Numbered from the stretch's first letter, positions 1 through 10,582 are shown. The stretch: DNA of 64,000 nucleotides from Polaromonas sp. (GCA_030655515.1 JAURVI010000025.1:62001-126000), one strand, 5' to 3'. Notes: generated by a model from the letters alone, not told the origin. A program made the numbers and translations.

Positions 1-2
1 AG

Positions 3-212
3 GGCGCGGGACACTACGGCATCTTTAGCGGCCGCCGCTGGCGCGACATGGTCTACCCGCAGGTCAAGGCCTTCATTCTTGAGCACAATCAGGCCAAAAC
101 CGTTTCCACACGCTCGCAGGAGGCTCCTAAAAGGATGGCGAAACCGGCACCCCCAGCAACCCCGAAAACGACTGCTCGCGGCGCTGCCAAAAAAGTTGCC
201 GGCAAGAAGTAA
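3..212 (+). CDS. C-terminal end of an intracellular polyhydroxyalkanoate depolymerase-like protein (partial)
   Basis: Only the last 69 codons are in the window; the gene starts to the left. The visible peptide opens with [15 protein letters not shown], which matches the region around the last catalytic histidine (GHYG) of intracellular PHB depolymerases of the alpha/beta-hydrolase fold, the enzymes that mobilise stored polyhydroxyalkanoate in the cytoplasm. It ends in a tail rich in Ala, Lys and Pro, with a [10 protein letters not shown] terminus resembling the basic tails of granule- or DNA-associated proteins. The family call rests on this short stretch only. PHA turnover would fit the propionyl-CoA genes nearby, since propionyl-CoA is a precursor of valerate-containing PHA; that link is inference. 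Confidence 0.6.
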   Translation, partial: GAGHYGIFSGRRWRDMVYPQVKAFILEHNQAKTVSTRSQEAPKRMAKPAPPATPKTTARGAAKKVAGKK

Positions 213-240
213 GGCAGCGCCCTGCTGTGAACGTCGCACC

Positions 241-897
241 GTGAACCTGCTCGCCGAACAGATCAACGCCGCGCTGCCGCAAACCCAATGCACCCGCTGC
301 GGCTACCCCGATTGCGCGGCGTATGCCCAAGCGATTGCATCTGGGCAGGCCGACATCAACCAGTGCCCGCCCGGCGGCGCCGAAGGCATTGAGCGCCTGG
401 CGGCCATCACCGGCCGGCCTGTGCTGGCCCTCAACGTCGAGAACGGCAGCGAAGGCCCGCGCCAGCTCGCCATCATCGACGACGCCTGGTGCATAGGTTG
501 CACGCTGTGCCTGGACGCCTGCCCGGTGGACGCCATTGTGGGCAGCAACAAGCTGATGCACACCGTGATCGAGCCGTATTGCACCGGCTGCGAGCTTTGC
601 ATTCCGGTGTGCCCGGTCGACTGCATCAGCCTGGAAAATGTCACCGGCACCCGCACCAGTTGGGCCGCCTGGTCGTCCGAGCAGGCCGGCGAAGCCCGCA
701 GTCGCTATGAACTTCATAGCGACCGGCGCAAACGGGATGAGAACGAAAACCAAAAAAGGCTGGAAGAAAAAGCCATGGCAAAGCTCGCCGATCTGGCCCA
801 CCATTCACGGCACACCGACCCCGCGATACTGGACAAGAAACGTGCCGTGATCGAAGCGGCTTTGGCGCGCGCACGCGCCAAACGTGATTCAGGATAA
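241..897 (+). CDS. rnfB: RnfB/RsxB-type electron-transport ferredoxin
   Basis: This is an iron-sulfur protein of the RnfB family (218 aa). The N-terminus carries a four-cysteine Fe-S motif (C17, C20, C25, C42), followed by two classical CxxCxxCxxxC ferredoxin clusters (C84/87/90/94 and C114/117/120/124). A hydrophilic, charged C-terminal tail follows. The reading frame is open from 79, but homology begins at [13 protein letters not shown], so I chose the GTG at 241. The membrane-anchoring N-terminal helix of canonical RnfB is absent, which is typical of the stand-alone betaproteobacterial form. No rnfA, C, D, G or E is present in the window. It converges on the CBS gene, 17 bases away. A role in feeding electrons to or from ferredoxin-linked enzymes such as the neighbouring Kor complex is plausible but inferred. 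Confidence 0.85.
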   Translation: MNLLAEQINAALPQTQCTRCGYPDCAAYAQAIASGQADINQCPPGGAEGIERLAAITGRPVLALNVENGSEGPRQLAIIDDAWCIGCTLCLDACPVDAIVGSNKLMHTVIEPYCTGCELCIPVCPVDCISLENVTGTRTSWAAWSSEQAGEARSRYELHSDRRKRDENENQKRLEEKAMAKLADLAHHSRHTDPAILDKKRAVIEAALARARAKRDSG

Positions 898-914
898 GGC
901 GCTGGATGGCATGC

Positions 915-1355
915 CTAGCCAAGCGCGTCATTCACCGAATCATGAAACTCGGCAAGGCTGACGGCGTTGTCAATCTCGCGCGGCAAGGCATCGCGGACCG
1001 AGAAAACACCCAGGATTTTTCCGCTCGAAGAGACAATGGGCAAGTGCCGGAATCCGCGCTCCAGCATGATGAGCACCGCATCGGGCACGGTCATCTCGGG
1101 CGCGACGCACTGGGGGTGGTGCGTCATCACCTCGGAAACCAGCGTCTTTTCGGCATCCAGGGCCTTGGCCAGCACGCGGGTCATCAGGTCACGCTCGGTC
1201 AGAATGCCCTGCATGAGTCCTGCGCCATCGATGATCAGAACGCTGCCGCAGTTGGCCTTGGTCATGACACACGCAGCTTCCCAAACGCTGGCTTGCGGGG
1301 GCAGGCTGACCACATGTCGCCGGGGGGTGGATTGAAACACGGTGCGTTCAGCCAT
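915..1355 (-). CDS. CBS-domain pair protein
   Basis: A 146-residue protein made almost entirely of two CBS repeats (roughly residues 10-70 and 75-135), with the usual VLIIDG...GILTERDLM and LPIVSSSGKILGVFSVRD signatures. CBS pairs bind adenosyl ligands such as AMP, ATP or SAM and act as small sensory or regulatory modules; the ligand cannot be told from the sequence. It is the last gene of the minus-strand block, 25 bases beyond the end of korB, so it is probably co-transcribed with the 2-oxoacid oxidoreductase and may report energy state to it. That function is inference. Confidence 0.85.
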   Translation of the reverse strand: MAERTVFQSTPRRHVVSLPPQASVWEAACVMTKANCGSVLIIDGAGLMQGILTERDLMTRVLAKALDAEKTLVSEVMTHHPQCVAPEMTVPDAVLIMLERGFRHLPIVSSSGKILGVFSVRDALPREIDNAVSLAEFHDSVNDALG

Positions 1356-1380
1356 GATTTTCGTCCTGTTTAAATCAAAA

Positions 1381-2436
1381 TCACCGCAAGGATGCGTTCA
1401 ACTTGTCGAGCCCCTTTAATCCTGGACATAACTGGGCGGCCCCCAGCTTGTTGAGTGGCGTATCGCTGGTATTGAGTGCCACATGCATGTCGGATGCAAG
1501 CGGATCCAGGTAGAGCAGACCAGTCACCACTTCGCCACGCGCCTGGTGCATATTCGTATAGCTCAAGGCGGCGTAGCGATCTGTTGGATCGTAGTCCGTG
1601 TGCAGTTTGCGAAAACGCAGGCGGGAGCCGTCGTGCTGCAGCACATCGATCACCTCGCCCGGCGCGTAGGTGGCGGTGATTTCGTCACGCGCGCTGATGA
1701 AGTCGATGCGGCTCACGGCCTCGTTGTGCTCGCGCACGTAGTCGTAGCTCTTGGTGCTGCCCGCATGGTTGTTAAAGGCCACGCAGGGGCTGATGACGTC
1801 GATGAAGGCCGCGCCGCCATGCCCGATGGCGCCCTTGATGAGCGGCACCAACTGCGCCTTGTCGCCCGAAAATCCGCGGGCCACGTAGGTGGCACCGAGC
1901 TGCAGCGCAATGGCCACCAAGTCCACCGGGCTGTCGCTGTTGACTGCCCCTTTCTTGCTTTTCGATCCCTGGTCGGCGGTGGCCGAGAACTGTCCCTTGG
2001 TCAGGCCGTAGACGCCGTTGTTCTCGACGATGTACACCATGTTGACGCCGCGCCGCATCGCGTGGGCGAACTGGCCCAGGCCGATCGACGCCGAGTCGCC
2101 GTCGCCCGACACGCCGAGGTAGAGCAAATCGCGGTTGGCCAGGTTGGCGCCGGTCAGCACCGAAGGCATGCGCCCGTGGACGGTATTGAAGCCGTGCGAC
2201 GCGCCGAGAAAATAGTCCGGCGTCTTGGAGCTGCAGCCAATGCCCGAGAGTTTGGCGACGCGGTGCGGCGCGATGTCCAGCTCCCAACAGGCCTGGATGA
2301 TGGCGGCCGAGATCGAGTCGTGCCCGCAACCGGCGCACAGGGTGGAGATTTTCCCTTCGTAGTCGCGCCGGGTGTAGCCGACCTTGTTGACGGTCAGCGA
2401 GGGGTGGTGCAGCCGCGGTTTGGCGAGATAAGTCAT
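1381..2436 (-). CDS. korB: 2-oxoacid (probably 2-oxoglutarate):ferredoxin oxidoreductase, beta subunit
   Basis: A 351-aa thiamine-diphosphate-binding beta subunit of the KorAB type. It shows the CAGCGHD cysteine pair (C34, C37), the GCSSK segment, the ThDP/Mg motif GDGDS (111-115) and the NNGVYGLTKGQ segment (139-149). The family decarboxylates a 2-oxoacid in the presence of CoA and passes electrons to ferredoxin. The start ATG overlaps the korA stop by four bases (ATGA), implying translational coupling. The 2-oxoglutarate preference rests on resemblance to the Kor subgroup and is not proven by any residue I can point to; a branched-chain or other 2-oxoacid remains possible. Confidence 0.88.
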   Translation of the reverse strand: MTYLAKPRLHHPSLTVNKVGYTRRDYEGKISTLCAGCGHDSISAAIIQACWELDIAPHRVAKLSGIGCSSKTPDYFLGASHGFNTVHGRMPSVLTGANLANRDLLYLGVSGDGDSASIGLGQFAHAMRRGVNMVYIVENNGVYGLTKGQFSATADQGSKSKKGAVNSDSPVDLVAIALQLGATYVARGFSGDKAQLVPLIKGAIGHGGAAFIDVISPCVAFNNHAGSTKSYDYVREHNEAVSRIDFISARDEITATYAPGEVIDVLQHDGSRLRFRKLHTDYDPTDRYAALSYTNMHQARGEVVTGLLYLDPLASDMHVALNTSDTPLNKLGAAQLCPGLKGLDKLNASLR

Positions 2437-4277
2437 GACAGCTCCCGTGTTTTGTTTTGCAGCGTTGCCACCTCGGCTTGCACATGCTGCGTGATGGCCC
2501 CGGTGATGAAACGCGCCGTGATGGGCGTGCCGTCGTAATGGAGCACACGCACCAGGCGCGCCGGATCGACGTCCAGTTCGTTGACCAGCAGGCTGTGCAT
2601 CTGCGCATCGCGGTTTTGCTCGACCACAAACACTTTTTCGTGCTCGGCCAGGAACTGCGCGACGATGGCCGGAAACGGAAAGGCCCGCAGCCGCAAGGCG
2701 TCGAGGTGGATGCCGGCCTCGGAGAGCACGTCCAGTGCTTCGTTCATGGCCGGGCTGGTGGAGCCGAAATAGATGACGCCCAGCCGGGTCTTGCGCGCGG
2801 CGGGCCGCAGCACTGGCTGCGGCACCAGCGTGGCGGCGGTTTCAAATTTTCTCAAGAGCCGCTGCACGTTGTAGATGTAGTCCGGGCCGCGCTCCGAATA
2901 CTGCGCGTAGGCATTGCGCGTGGTGCCGCGCGTGAAATAGCTGCCTTTGGTCGGGTGGGTACCCGGCAGGGTGCGCCAGGGGATGCCATCGCCATCGACA
3001 TCCTTGTAGCGGCCGAAGTCCTTGCCCGCCTCCAGCTCGGCGGCCGTCATCACCTTGCCGCGGTCGTAGCAGCGGCTGTCGTCCCAACTGAAGGGCTCGC
3101 ACAGGCGCTGGTTCATGCCGATGTCGAGGTCGGTCATCACAAACACCGGCGCTTGCAGCCGCTCCGCCAGGTCCAGCGCCTTTGCGGCGTGTTCAAAACA
3201 TTCGTGCGGGTCTTCCGGCAGCAGCAGCACATGCTTGGTGTCGCCGTGCGAGGCGTAGGCGCAGGAGATCAGGTCGGCCTGCTGGGTGCGCGTCGGCATG
3301 CCGGTCGAGGGGCCGCCACGCTGCACATTGATGATGGTGACCGGTATTTCGGCAAAATAGGCCAACCCGATGAACTCCGTCATCAGCGACACCCCCGGGC
3401 CCGAGGTAGCGGTGAAGGCGCGCGCACCGTTCCAGCCGGCGCCCACCACCATGCCGATGGAGGCTATTTCGTCTTCCGCCTGCACGATGGCGTAGTTGTT
3501 CCTGCCGGTCTCGGCATCCACTCGGTATTTGGCGCAATATGATTGAAAGGCCTCGGCCACCGACGACGAAGGCGTGATCGGGTACCAGGCGGCCACGGTG
3601 GCGCCACCGTACACGCAGCCCAGTGCCGCCGCGCTGTTGCCATCGACAAATATCTTGTCGCCGACCTGGTCACTGCGCCGTACGCAGATACCCAGCGGCG
3701 CCTGCAGGTTCTCGCTGGCGAAGTCTCGCCCCAGGTGCAACGCCTGCACGTTCGAGGCCAGCAGTTTTTCCTTGCCTTTGTACTGCTCGGCAAACAGCTT
3801 TTCCAGGACCTGGGCCTCGACCTCCAGCAGCACCGACAGCGCACCGACGTAAATGATGTTCTTGAACAACTGGCGCTGGCGCGGGTCGGAATAGACCGCA
3901 TTGGAAATCTCGGTCAGCGGCATGCCGATCACGTGAATGTCGTTACGGAACTTCGACGCAGGCATGGGCCGCGTGCTGTCGTAAAACAGGTAGCCGCCCG
4001 GCTCCAGCTCGGCCAGGTCGGCGTCCCAGGTTTGCGGATTCATCGCCACCATCATGTCGATGCCGCCGCGCCGGCCCAGGTAGCCCTTGTCGCAGACACG
4101 CACTTCGTACCAGGTCGGCAGGCCCTGGATGTTGCTGGGAAAAATATTGCGCGGGCTGACCGGCACACCCATGCGCAAAATGGCCTTGGCAAACAGTTCA
4201 TTGGCCGAGGCCGAACCCGAGCCATTGACGTTGGCGAACTTGATGACAAAGTCGTTGACGGCTTCGATACGCTTCAT
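2433..4277 (-). CDS. korA: 2-oxoacid (probably 2-oxoglutarate):ferredoxin oxidoreductase, fused gamma/alpha subunit
   Basis: A 614-aa protein with an N-terminal gamma domain (about 1-195, with GSGSASANELFAKAILRMG near residue 19) fused to the alpha pyrimidine-binding domain. Key motifs are GNSAAALG (213-220), YPITPSSS (232-239) and SGPGVSLMTE (292-301). The gamma-alpha fusion is usual for KorA. The frame is open for 104 more codons upstream, but that extension lies inside the preceding gene; the ATG at 4277 overlaps the upstream stop as ATGA and begins the homologous sequence, so it is the true start. With KorB it forms the catalytic core producing acyl-CoA, CO2 and reduced ferredoxin in the cytoplasm. 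Confidence 0.9.
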   Translation of the reverse strand: MKRIEAVNDFVIKFANVNGSGSASANELFAKAILRMGVPVSPRNIFPSNIQGLPTWYEVRVCDKGYLGRRGGIDMMVAMNPQTWDADLAELEPGGYLFYDSTRPMPASKFRNDIHVIGMPLTEISNAVYSDPRQRQLFKNIIYVGALSVLLEVEAQVLEKLFAEQYKGKEKLLASNVQALHLGRDFASENLQAPLGICVRRSDQVGDKIFVDGNSAAALGCVYGGATVAAWYPITPSSSVAEAFQSYCAKYRVDAETGRNNYAIVQAEDEIASIGMVVGAGWNGARAFTATSGPGVSLMTEFIGLAYFAEIPVTIINVQRGGPSTGMPTRTQQADLISCAYASHGDTKHVLLLPEDPHECFEHAAKALDLAERLQAPVFVMTDLDIGMNQRLCEPFSWDDSRCYDRGKVMTAAELEAGKDFGRYKDVDGDGIPWRTLPGTHPTKGSYFTRGTTRNAYAQYSERGPDYIYNVQRLLRKFETAATLVPQPVLRPAARKTRLGVIYFGSTSPAMNEALDVLSEAGIHLDALRLRAFPFPAIVAQFLAEHEKVFVVEQNRDAQMHSLLVNELDVDPARLVRVLHYDGTPITARFITGAITQHVQAEVATLQNKTRELS

Positions 4278-6124
4278 GCTGGCACCCCCCCTGTGCGGAC
4301 TGCAGGCTTGTTCGCATCGCGGCAGGATGGTCCGGCCTGCGTGGTCTGCAGAAAAAACTTCTGCATGTCCCAGGCACCGGTCGGGCAGCGCTCGGCGCAC
4401 AGGCCGCAATGCAGGCAAACATCCTCGTCCTTGACCATCACTCGCCCGGTTTTGAGTTCGCTGGAAACATACAGAGCCTGCGCCAGGTTCAGCGCCGGCG
4501 CCTTCAGGCGGGTGCGCAAGTCGGCTTCGTCCCCATTGGCGGTAAAGCTGATGCAGTCCATCGGGCAAATGTCCACGCAGGCATCGCACTCGATGCAGGC
4601 CGGCGCGGTGAACACCGTCTGCACGTCGCAGTTCAGGCAGCGCCCGGCCTCCTTGAAGGCCGTGGCGGCGTCAAAGCCCAGTTCCACTTCGACGCGGATG
4701 CTGGCCAGCGCGATTTCGGCCTTGGCCCAGGGCACCTTGAAGCGGGCGTCATCGGAGGTGTCGTTGTCGTAACTCCACTCATGAATGCCCATCTTGGTGG
4801 ACATCAGATTGGTCATCGGGTCGGGCCGGCGGCGGATGTCTTCTCCGCTCAGGAAACGGTCGATAGACACCGCCGCCTCATGCCCATGCGCGACCGCCGT
4901 GATGATGTTCTTCGGGCCGAAAGCTGAATCGCCGCCAAAGAACACCTTCGGTACGCTGGACTGAAAAGTCTCATTGTCCAGCACCGGCAAACCCTGCGCA
5001 TCGAAGCGGATGCCGCAGTCAGGCTCTATCCAGGGAAAGGCGTTTTCCTGGCCCACGGCAATCAGCACGGCATCGCACTCGACCAGCACCTCCGGCTCGC
5101 CGGTCGGCACCAGGCTGCGCTTGCCCTGTTCGTCATAGACCGCCTTGACCACCTCGAAGCGCATGCCGGTGAGATTGCCGCCGCTGTGCTCAAAGGACTT
5201 GGGCACGTGAAAGTTGATGATGGGAATACCCTCGTGCTGGGCGTCTTCCTTCTCCCAGGGAGATGCCTTCATTTCGTCGAAGCCGCTGCGCACAATCACC
5301 TTCACATCGGTACCGCCCAGGCGCCGTGCCGAGCGGCAGCAGTCCATCGCCGTGTTGCCGCCACCCAGCACAATGACGCGTTGGCCGATAGTGGTGATGT
5401 GGCCGAAGGACACGGACGCCAGCCAGTTGATGCCGATGTGGATGTTGTCCGTGATCTCCTTGCGTCCGGGAAGGCTCAGGTCGCGCCCGCGCGGCGCGCC
5501 GCAACCGACAAACACCGCGTCGTAGCCGCCGTTCGTTTTGTCCTCCAGCAAGGCCTTCATCGACTCGATGCGCTGGCCGCTTTTGAACTGCACACCCAGG
5601 TCCAGGATGTAGCCGGTTTCTTCGTCGATCACCGACTCGGGCAGGCGAAAGCGCGGAATCTGCGTGCGGATGAAACCACCGGCCTTGGCCTCGCCATCGA
5701 ACACCGTGACCTCGTAACCCAGCGGCGCCAGATCGCGCGCCACCGTCAGCGAGGCCGGTCCGGCGCCTATGCAGGCAATGCGTTTTCCGTTTTTCGGCGC
5801 CAGTCGGGGCATGCGCTGGCGGACATCGTTTTTCATGTCGGCGGCCACACGCTTGAGGCGGCAAATCGCCACCGGTTCGGGATGCTCGCCGTTGTTTTCC
5901 TCGACCCGGCCCCTGCGGCACGCCGGCTCGCAGGGTCGGTCGCAGGTGCGGCCCAGAATGCCGGGGAAGACATTCGAGACCCAGTTGACCATGTAGGCGT
6001 CGCTGTAACGACCCTGGCCGATCAGGCGTATGTATTCGGGAACGGGGGTGTGGGCCGGGCAGGCCCACTGGCAATCGACGATCTTGTGGAAATAGGACGG
6101 TTTGGCTATGTTGGTTGGCTGCAA
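4274..6124 (-). CDS. GltD-like FAD/NAD(P) oxidoreductase fused to ferredoxin domains (KorC-like electron-transfer subunit)
   Basis: A 616-aa flavin and iron-sulfur protein. Domains in order: an N-terminal Fe-S region as in glutamate synthase small subunit and dihydropyrimidine dehydrogenase (C18, C22, C61, C65, C69, C88); an FAD Rossmann motif GAGPAS (120-125); an NAD(P) motif GGGNTAMD (254-261); the second FAD motif GGDSAFGPKN (from 398); and two C-terminal [4Fe-4S] clusters (C510/513/516/520 and C570/573/576/580). The frame is open to 6250, but a perfect AGGAGG at 6131-6136 sits six bases before a TTG at 6124, which I take as the start. The stop overlaps korA as ATGA. It is best explained as the subunit linking ferredoxin-level electrons of KorAB to NADP(H), as in the KorABC enzyme described from Azoarcus evansii; this assignment is by architecture and context. 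Confidence 0.8.
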   Translation of the reverse strand: MQPTNIAKPSYFHKIVDCQWACPAHTPVPEYIRLIGQGRYSDAYMVNWVSNVFPGILGRTCDRPCEPACRRGRVEENNGEHPEPVAICRLKRVAADMKNDVRQRMPRLAPKNGKRIACIGAGPASLTVARDLAPLGYEVTVFDGEAKAGGFIRTQIPRFRLPESVIDEETGYILDLGVQFKSGQRIESMKALLEDKTNGGYDAVFVGCGAPRGRDLSLPGRKEITDNIHIGINWLASVSFGHITTIGQRVIVLGGGNTAMDCCRSARRLGGTDVKVIVRSGFDEMKASPWEKEDAQHEGIPIINFHVPKSFEHSGGNLTGMRFEVVKAVYDEQGKRSLVPTGEPEVLVECDAVLIAVGQENAFPWIEPDCGIRFDAQGLPVLDNETFQSSVPKVFFGGDSAFGPKNIITAVAHGHEAAVSIDRFLSGEDIRRRPDPMTNLMSTKMGIHEWSYDNDTSDDARFKVPWAKAEIALASIRVEVELGFDAATAFKEAGRCLNCDVQTVFTAPACIECDACVDICPMDCISFTANGDEADLRTRLKAPALNLAQALYVSSELKTGRVMVKDEDVCLHCGLCAERCPTGAWDMQKFFLQTTQAGPSCRDANKPAVRTGGVPA

Positions 6125-6130
6125 GAGTAA

Positions 6131-6136
6131 CCTCCT
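6131..6136 (-). promoter_or_regulatory. Strong ribosome binding site fixing a TTG start
   Basis: On the minus strand the hexamer AGGAGG lies six bases upstream of TTG at 6124. It is the best Shine-Dalgarno match seen around this gene and argues against the ATG-initiated frame at 6250, which would run back into the 3' end of the upstream epimerase gene. Confidence 0.75.
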
Positions 6137-6221
6137 GTTTTTTGGTGGGTCGAGCGCTGTGCAAACATCGGCCGCGGACGCCAGTTTACGCTGCGCACGT
6201 CCGTCAGTGCTTTCGGGGATT

Positions 6222-6941
6222 TCATTGGGCCGCAAGTTGCAACCGGGCAAAAGCAGCCACCACCTCGGGTGGCGCCTGCACCAGCTCGATCAGGACGCCT
6301 TCGCCCGCGATGGGAAATTCCTCATTGGCCTTGGGATGCAGAAAACAGATGTCAAAACCTGCCGCCCCCTGGCGAATGCCGCCGGGGGCAAACCGCACAC
6401 CCTGGGTCGTCAGCCATTGAACTGCGGCGGGCAAATCGTCGATCCACAAACCAACGTGGTTCAGCGGCGTGCTATGAACTGCCGGTTTTTTGTCCGGGTC
6501 CATCGGCTGCATCAAGTCAACCTCGACCTTGAACGGCCCGCTGCCTATCGCGCAAATGTCTTCATCGACATTCTCGCGCTCGCTCCTGAAGGTACCGGTG
6601 CGTTCCAGACCGAGCATGTCCACCCAGAGTTTTTGCAGGCGCAGCTTGTCGATGCCGCCGATGGCGATTTGCTGGATACCGAGAACTTTGAAAGGGCGGG
6701 AACTGGCCCCCACGCTTTTCACTTCGTGTAATGCGCTGCCCCCCAAGGGGGCTATTTTTCCTGGGGGCGGCCCGGCGGAAAAATCCACCCCCACGCTTTT
6801 CACTGCGTGTAATGCGCTGCCCCCCAAGGGGGCTATTTTTCCTGGGGGCGGCCCGGCGGAAAAATCCACCCCCACGCTTGCCACTTCGTGGGCTGCGCTG
6901 CCCCCCGAGGGGGCTATTGGGTCACCTTTGCTGATGTTCAT
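6222..6941 (-). CDS. mce: VOC-family protein, probable methylmalonyl-CoA epimerase, with repeat-expanded N-terminus
   Basis: The conserved VOC/glyoxalase fold runs from about residue 84 to the end. The segments [15 protein letters not shown] and [13 protein letters not shown] followed by GVLIELVQ closely resemble methylmalonyl-CoA epimerases, which interconvert the (S) and (R) forms made by propionyl-CoA carboxylase and used by the mutase; both partner genes flank it. The ATG at 6941 overlaps the pccA stop as ATGA. Between this start and the VOC domain lie about 75 residues encoded by copies of an 81-bp repeat (27-residue unit, [20 protein letters not shown]...). The repeat keeps the frame open. 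A GTG at 6713, at the repeat edge, is an alternative start that would leave the repeats untranslated. The function is strongly suggested by sequence and context, not proven. Confidence 0.75.
   Translation of the reverse strand: MNISKGDPIAPSGGSAAHEVASVGVDFSAGPPPGKIAPLGGSALHAVKSVGVDFSAGPPPGKIAPLGGSALHEVKSVGASSRPFKVLGIQQIAIGGIDKLRLQKLWVDMLGLERTGTFRSERENVDEDICAIGSGPFKVEVDLMQPMDPDKKPAVHSTPLNHVGLWIDDLPAAVQWLTTQGVRFAPGGIRQGAAGFDICFLHPKANEEFPIAGEGVLIELVQAPPEVVAAFARLQLAAQ
6711..6920. repeat. 81-bp tandem repeat (two full copies plus a partial third) inside the epimerase gene
   Basis: The motif beginning CACGCTTTTCACT and containing GCTGCCCCCCAAGGGGGCTA then CCTGGGGGCGGCCCGGCGG recurs at 6711, 6792 and 6873, exactly 81 bases apart. 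Copies one and two are nearly identical; the third diverges and is cut off near 6920. It resembles intergenic repeats I associate with Comamonadaceae genomes (GCTGCCCCCCGAGGGGGC type). Because 81 is divisible by three, the coding frame is preserved. Confidence 0.9.
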
Positions 6942-8989
6942 GCCTCGAACTCCACGATGGGCTGGTCCACGGACAGGCTTTCACCTTTTCCGGCCAGCAC
7001 CTTGCCAACCACGCCGTCGGCTGCCGCAAACAGCACGTTCTCCATTTTCATCGCCTCGATCACCGCGACGCGTTCGCCGGCCTGCACTTTCTGGCCCGGC
7101 TGCACCGCGACCTCGACCAGCAGGCCGGGCATGGGCGAGAGCACATAGCGGCTCATGTCGGGCGGTGCCTTGTAGGGCATCAGGGCATGGAGTTCGGCGG
7201 CGCGCTTTGAGAGCACCAGCGCATCGATCTGCGTGCCGTTGTGTACCACGCGAATGGCCAGCGGGTTCTTGCCAACGCCGCGCTCAATCTGCGCGGTAAA
7301 GGGTTGGTCGTTGCAGGTGCCGCGAATACGCACATCCCTGAAGCGGGAGTTGCTGCAAATTTTATAGATTTTTGCACCCACCAAAACTGCACTGGAGCCT
7401 GTTTTTCCTTCAAAATCCGTCACGGAAACAGCACGCGGACTGCTGGTGCCTTGCTGGCCCAGCGTCACCACGACAAACTGTTCGCCAACGGCTATTTCAT
7501 GGCCTTCGAGCTGGCCGCTGATGCCGACGGCGCGGTTGCGGTAGCGCCGGTTCACAAAAGCCGCCAGTGCCACGAGGAAGTCCGGGTCGTTGTGCGGCAC
7601 GTCTTCCGCGCGAAAGCCCTGACCGTAATTTTCGGCAATAAAGCCGGTATTGAAATCGCCGGCGACAAACTTCGGGTGCGCCAGCAGCGCGGCCTGGAAA
7701 GGAATGTTGCTGGAGACGCCGCGAATCACAAAACCGTTGAGCGCCTCGCGCATTTTCGCAATCGCCTCGTTGCGGTCCTTGCCATGCACGATCAGCTTGG
7801 CAATCATCGAGTCGTAGAACATCGGTATCTCGCCGCCATCCTGCACGCCGGTGTCCACCCGCACGCCAAATGACTGCGAGGTATCGGCGGCAAACATGGT
7901 CTCTTTCGGCGGCGCAAAACGCACCAGCCGGCCGGTCGAGGGCAAAAAGTTGCGGAACGGGTCTTCGGCATTGATGCGGCACTCGATCGCCCAGCCCTCG
8001 CGCTTGACGTCGGCCTGACTCAAGGGCAGCTTCTCGCCGGCCGCCACGCGAATCATCAGTTCCACCAGATCGAGGCCGGTGATGCACTCGGTCACCGGAT
8101 GCTCGACCTGCAAACGGGTGTTCATCTCCAAAAAGTAAAAGCTCTGGTCCTTGCCGACCACAAACTCCACCGTGCCCGCGCTCTGGTAGTTCACCGCGCG
8201 GGCCAAGGCCACAGCCTGCTCACCCATGGCTTGGCGCGTTGCCTCGCTGATGAAGGGCGACGGTGCTTCTTCAATCACCTTCTGGTGGCGGCGCTGAATC
8301 GAGCATTCGCGCTCATTGAGGTAAATGCAGTTGCCGTGGCTGTCGCCCAGAACCTGGATTTCGATGTGACGCGGCTCTTCGACAAATTTTTCGATGAAGA
8401 CCCGGTCATCGCCAAAGCTGCTTTTCGCTTCGTTGCGGCAACTGGTAAAACCCTCGAAAGCCTCCTTGTCGTTGAAGGCCACCCGCAGGCCCTTGCCGCC
8501 ACCGCCGGCGCTGGCCTTGATCATTACCGGGTAGCCTATGCCGTTTGCAATCTGCACCGCTTTTTCGGCGGAGGCAATCGCATCGTTGACACCCGGAATG
8601 CAGTTGACTCCCACCGCGCCCGCCAATTTTTTCGACGCAATCTTGTCGCCCATCGCAGCAATGGAGGCGTGTTTGGGACCGATGAACACCAGGCCTTCTT
8701 CTTCAACGCGTTTGGCAAAACCGGCGTTCTCGCTCAAAAAGCCGTAGCCGGGGTGTACCGCCTGCGCCCCCAACTGCTTGCAGGCGGCAATGATTTTGTC
8801 GGCCACCAGGTAACTTTCACGACTGGCTGCGGGACCAATGTGGACCGCTTCATCGGCCAACTCCACATGGCGCGCGTTCTTGTCGGCGTCGGAGTACACG
8901 GCAACGGTTTTGATGCCCATCTTGCGGGCGGTCTGGATGACGCGGCAAGCGATTTCGCCGCGGTTCGCGATTAGTATTTTTTCAAACAT
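6938..8989 (-). CDS. pccA: Propionyl-CoA carboxylase alpha subunit (biotin carboxylase plus biotin carrier domain)
   Basis: A 683-aa biotin-dependent carboxylase subunit. The N-terminal half is a biotin carboxylase ([16 protein letters not shown] at the start, [10 protein letters not shown], the glycine-rich ATP-grasp loop [10 protein letters not shown], and the [14 protein letters not shown] segment). The C-terminal biotin carrier has EAMKMEN with Lys648 as the biotinylation site, 35 residues from the end. Length and domain order fit alpha subunits of propionyl/acetyl-CoA carboxylases. Substrate is taken as propionyl-CoA because the gene sits with pccB, the epimerase, meaB and methylmalonyl-CoA mutase. 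An RBS (GGAG) precedes the ATG by six bases. Confidence 0.92.
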   Translation of the reverse strand: MFEKILIANRGEIACRVIQTARKMGIKTVAVYSDADKNARHVELADEAVHIGPAASRESYLVADKIIAACKQLGAQAVHPGYGFLSENAGFAKRVEEEGLVFIGPKHASIAAMGDKIASKKLAGAVGVNCIPGVNDAIASAEKAVQIANGIGYPVMIKASAGGGGKGLRVAFNDKEAFEGFTSCRNEAKSSFGDDRVFIEKFVEEPRHIEIQVLGDSHGNCIYLNERECSIQRRHQKVIEEAPSPFISEATRQAMGEQAVALARAVNYQSAGTVEFVVGKDQSFYFLEMNTRLQVEHPVTECITGLDLVELMIRVAAGEKLPLSQADVKREGWAIECRINAEDPFRNFLPSTGRLVRFAPPKETMFAADTSQSFGVRVDTGVQDGGEIPMFYDSMIAKLIVHGKDRNEAIAKMREALNGFVIRGVSSNIPFQAALLAHPKFVAGDFNTGFIAENYGQGFRAEDVPHNDPDFLVALAAFVNRRYRNRAVGISGQLEGHEIAVGEQFVVVTLGQQGTSSPRAVSVTDFEGKTGSSAVLVGAKIYKICSNSRFRDVRIRGTCNDQPFTAQIERGVGKNPLAIRVVHNGTQIDALVLSKRAAELHALMPYKAPPDMSRYVLSPMPGLLVEVAVQPGQKVQAGERVAVIEAMKMENVLFAAADGVVGKVLAGKGESLSVDQPIVEFEA

Positions 8990-9003
8990 AAGCTACTCCA
9001 GTG

Positions 9004-9040
9004 TTGTCATGCCGGACTTGAGCCGGGGTCGCAATGACAA
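9004..9040. repeat. REP-like palindromic element between pccA and pccB
   Basis: The 60-bp spacer contains TTGTCAT (9004-9010) and its exact reverse complement ATGACAA (9034-9040), with an inner CCGG...CCGG pair. The whole can fold as a hairpin. It looks like a dispersed palindromic repeat and not a terminator, since no T-run follows. Confidence 0.6.
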
Positions 9041-9049
9041 TATCGTTAT

Positions 9050-10582
<1,533 letters not shown>

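Noticed and set aside
2433-4589. 718-codon version of korA starting at 4589
   Set aside because: The extra 104 codons lie inside the upstream KorC-like gene and lack homology; the ATGA junction at 4274-4277 fixes the start.
6711-6920. Possible CRISPR array from the regular 81-bp repeats
   Set aside because: The copies are contiguous without unique spacers, the unit is too long, and there are no cas genes.
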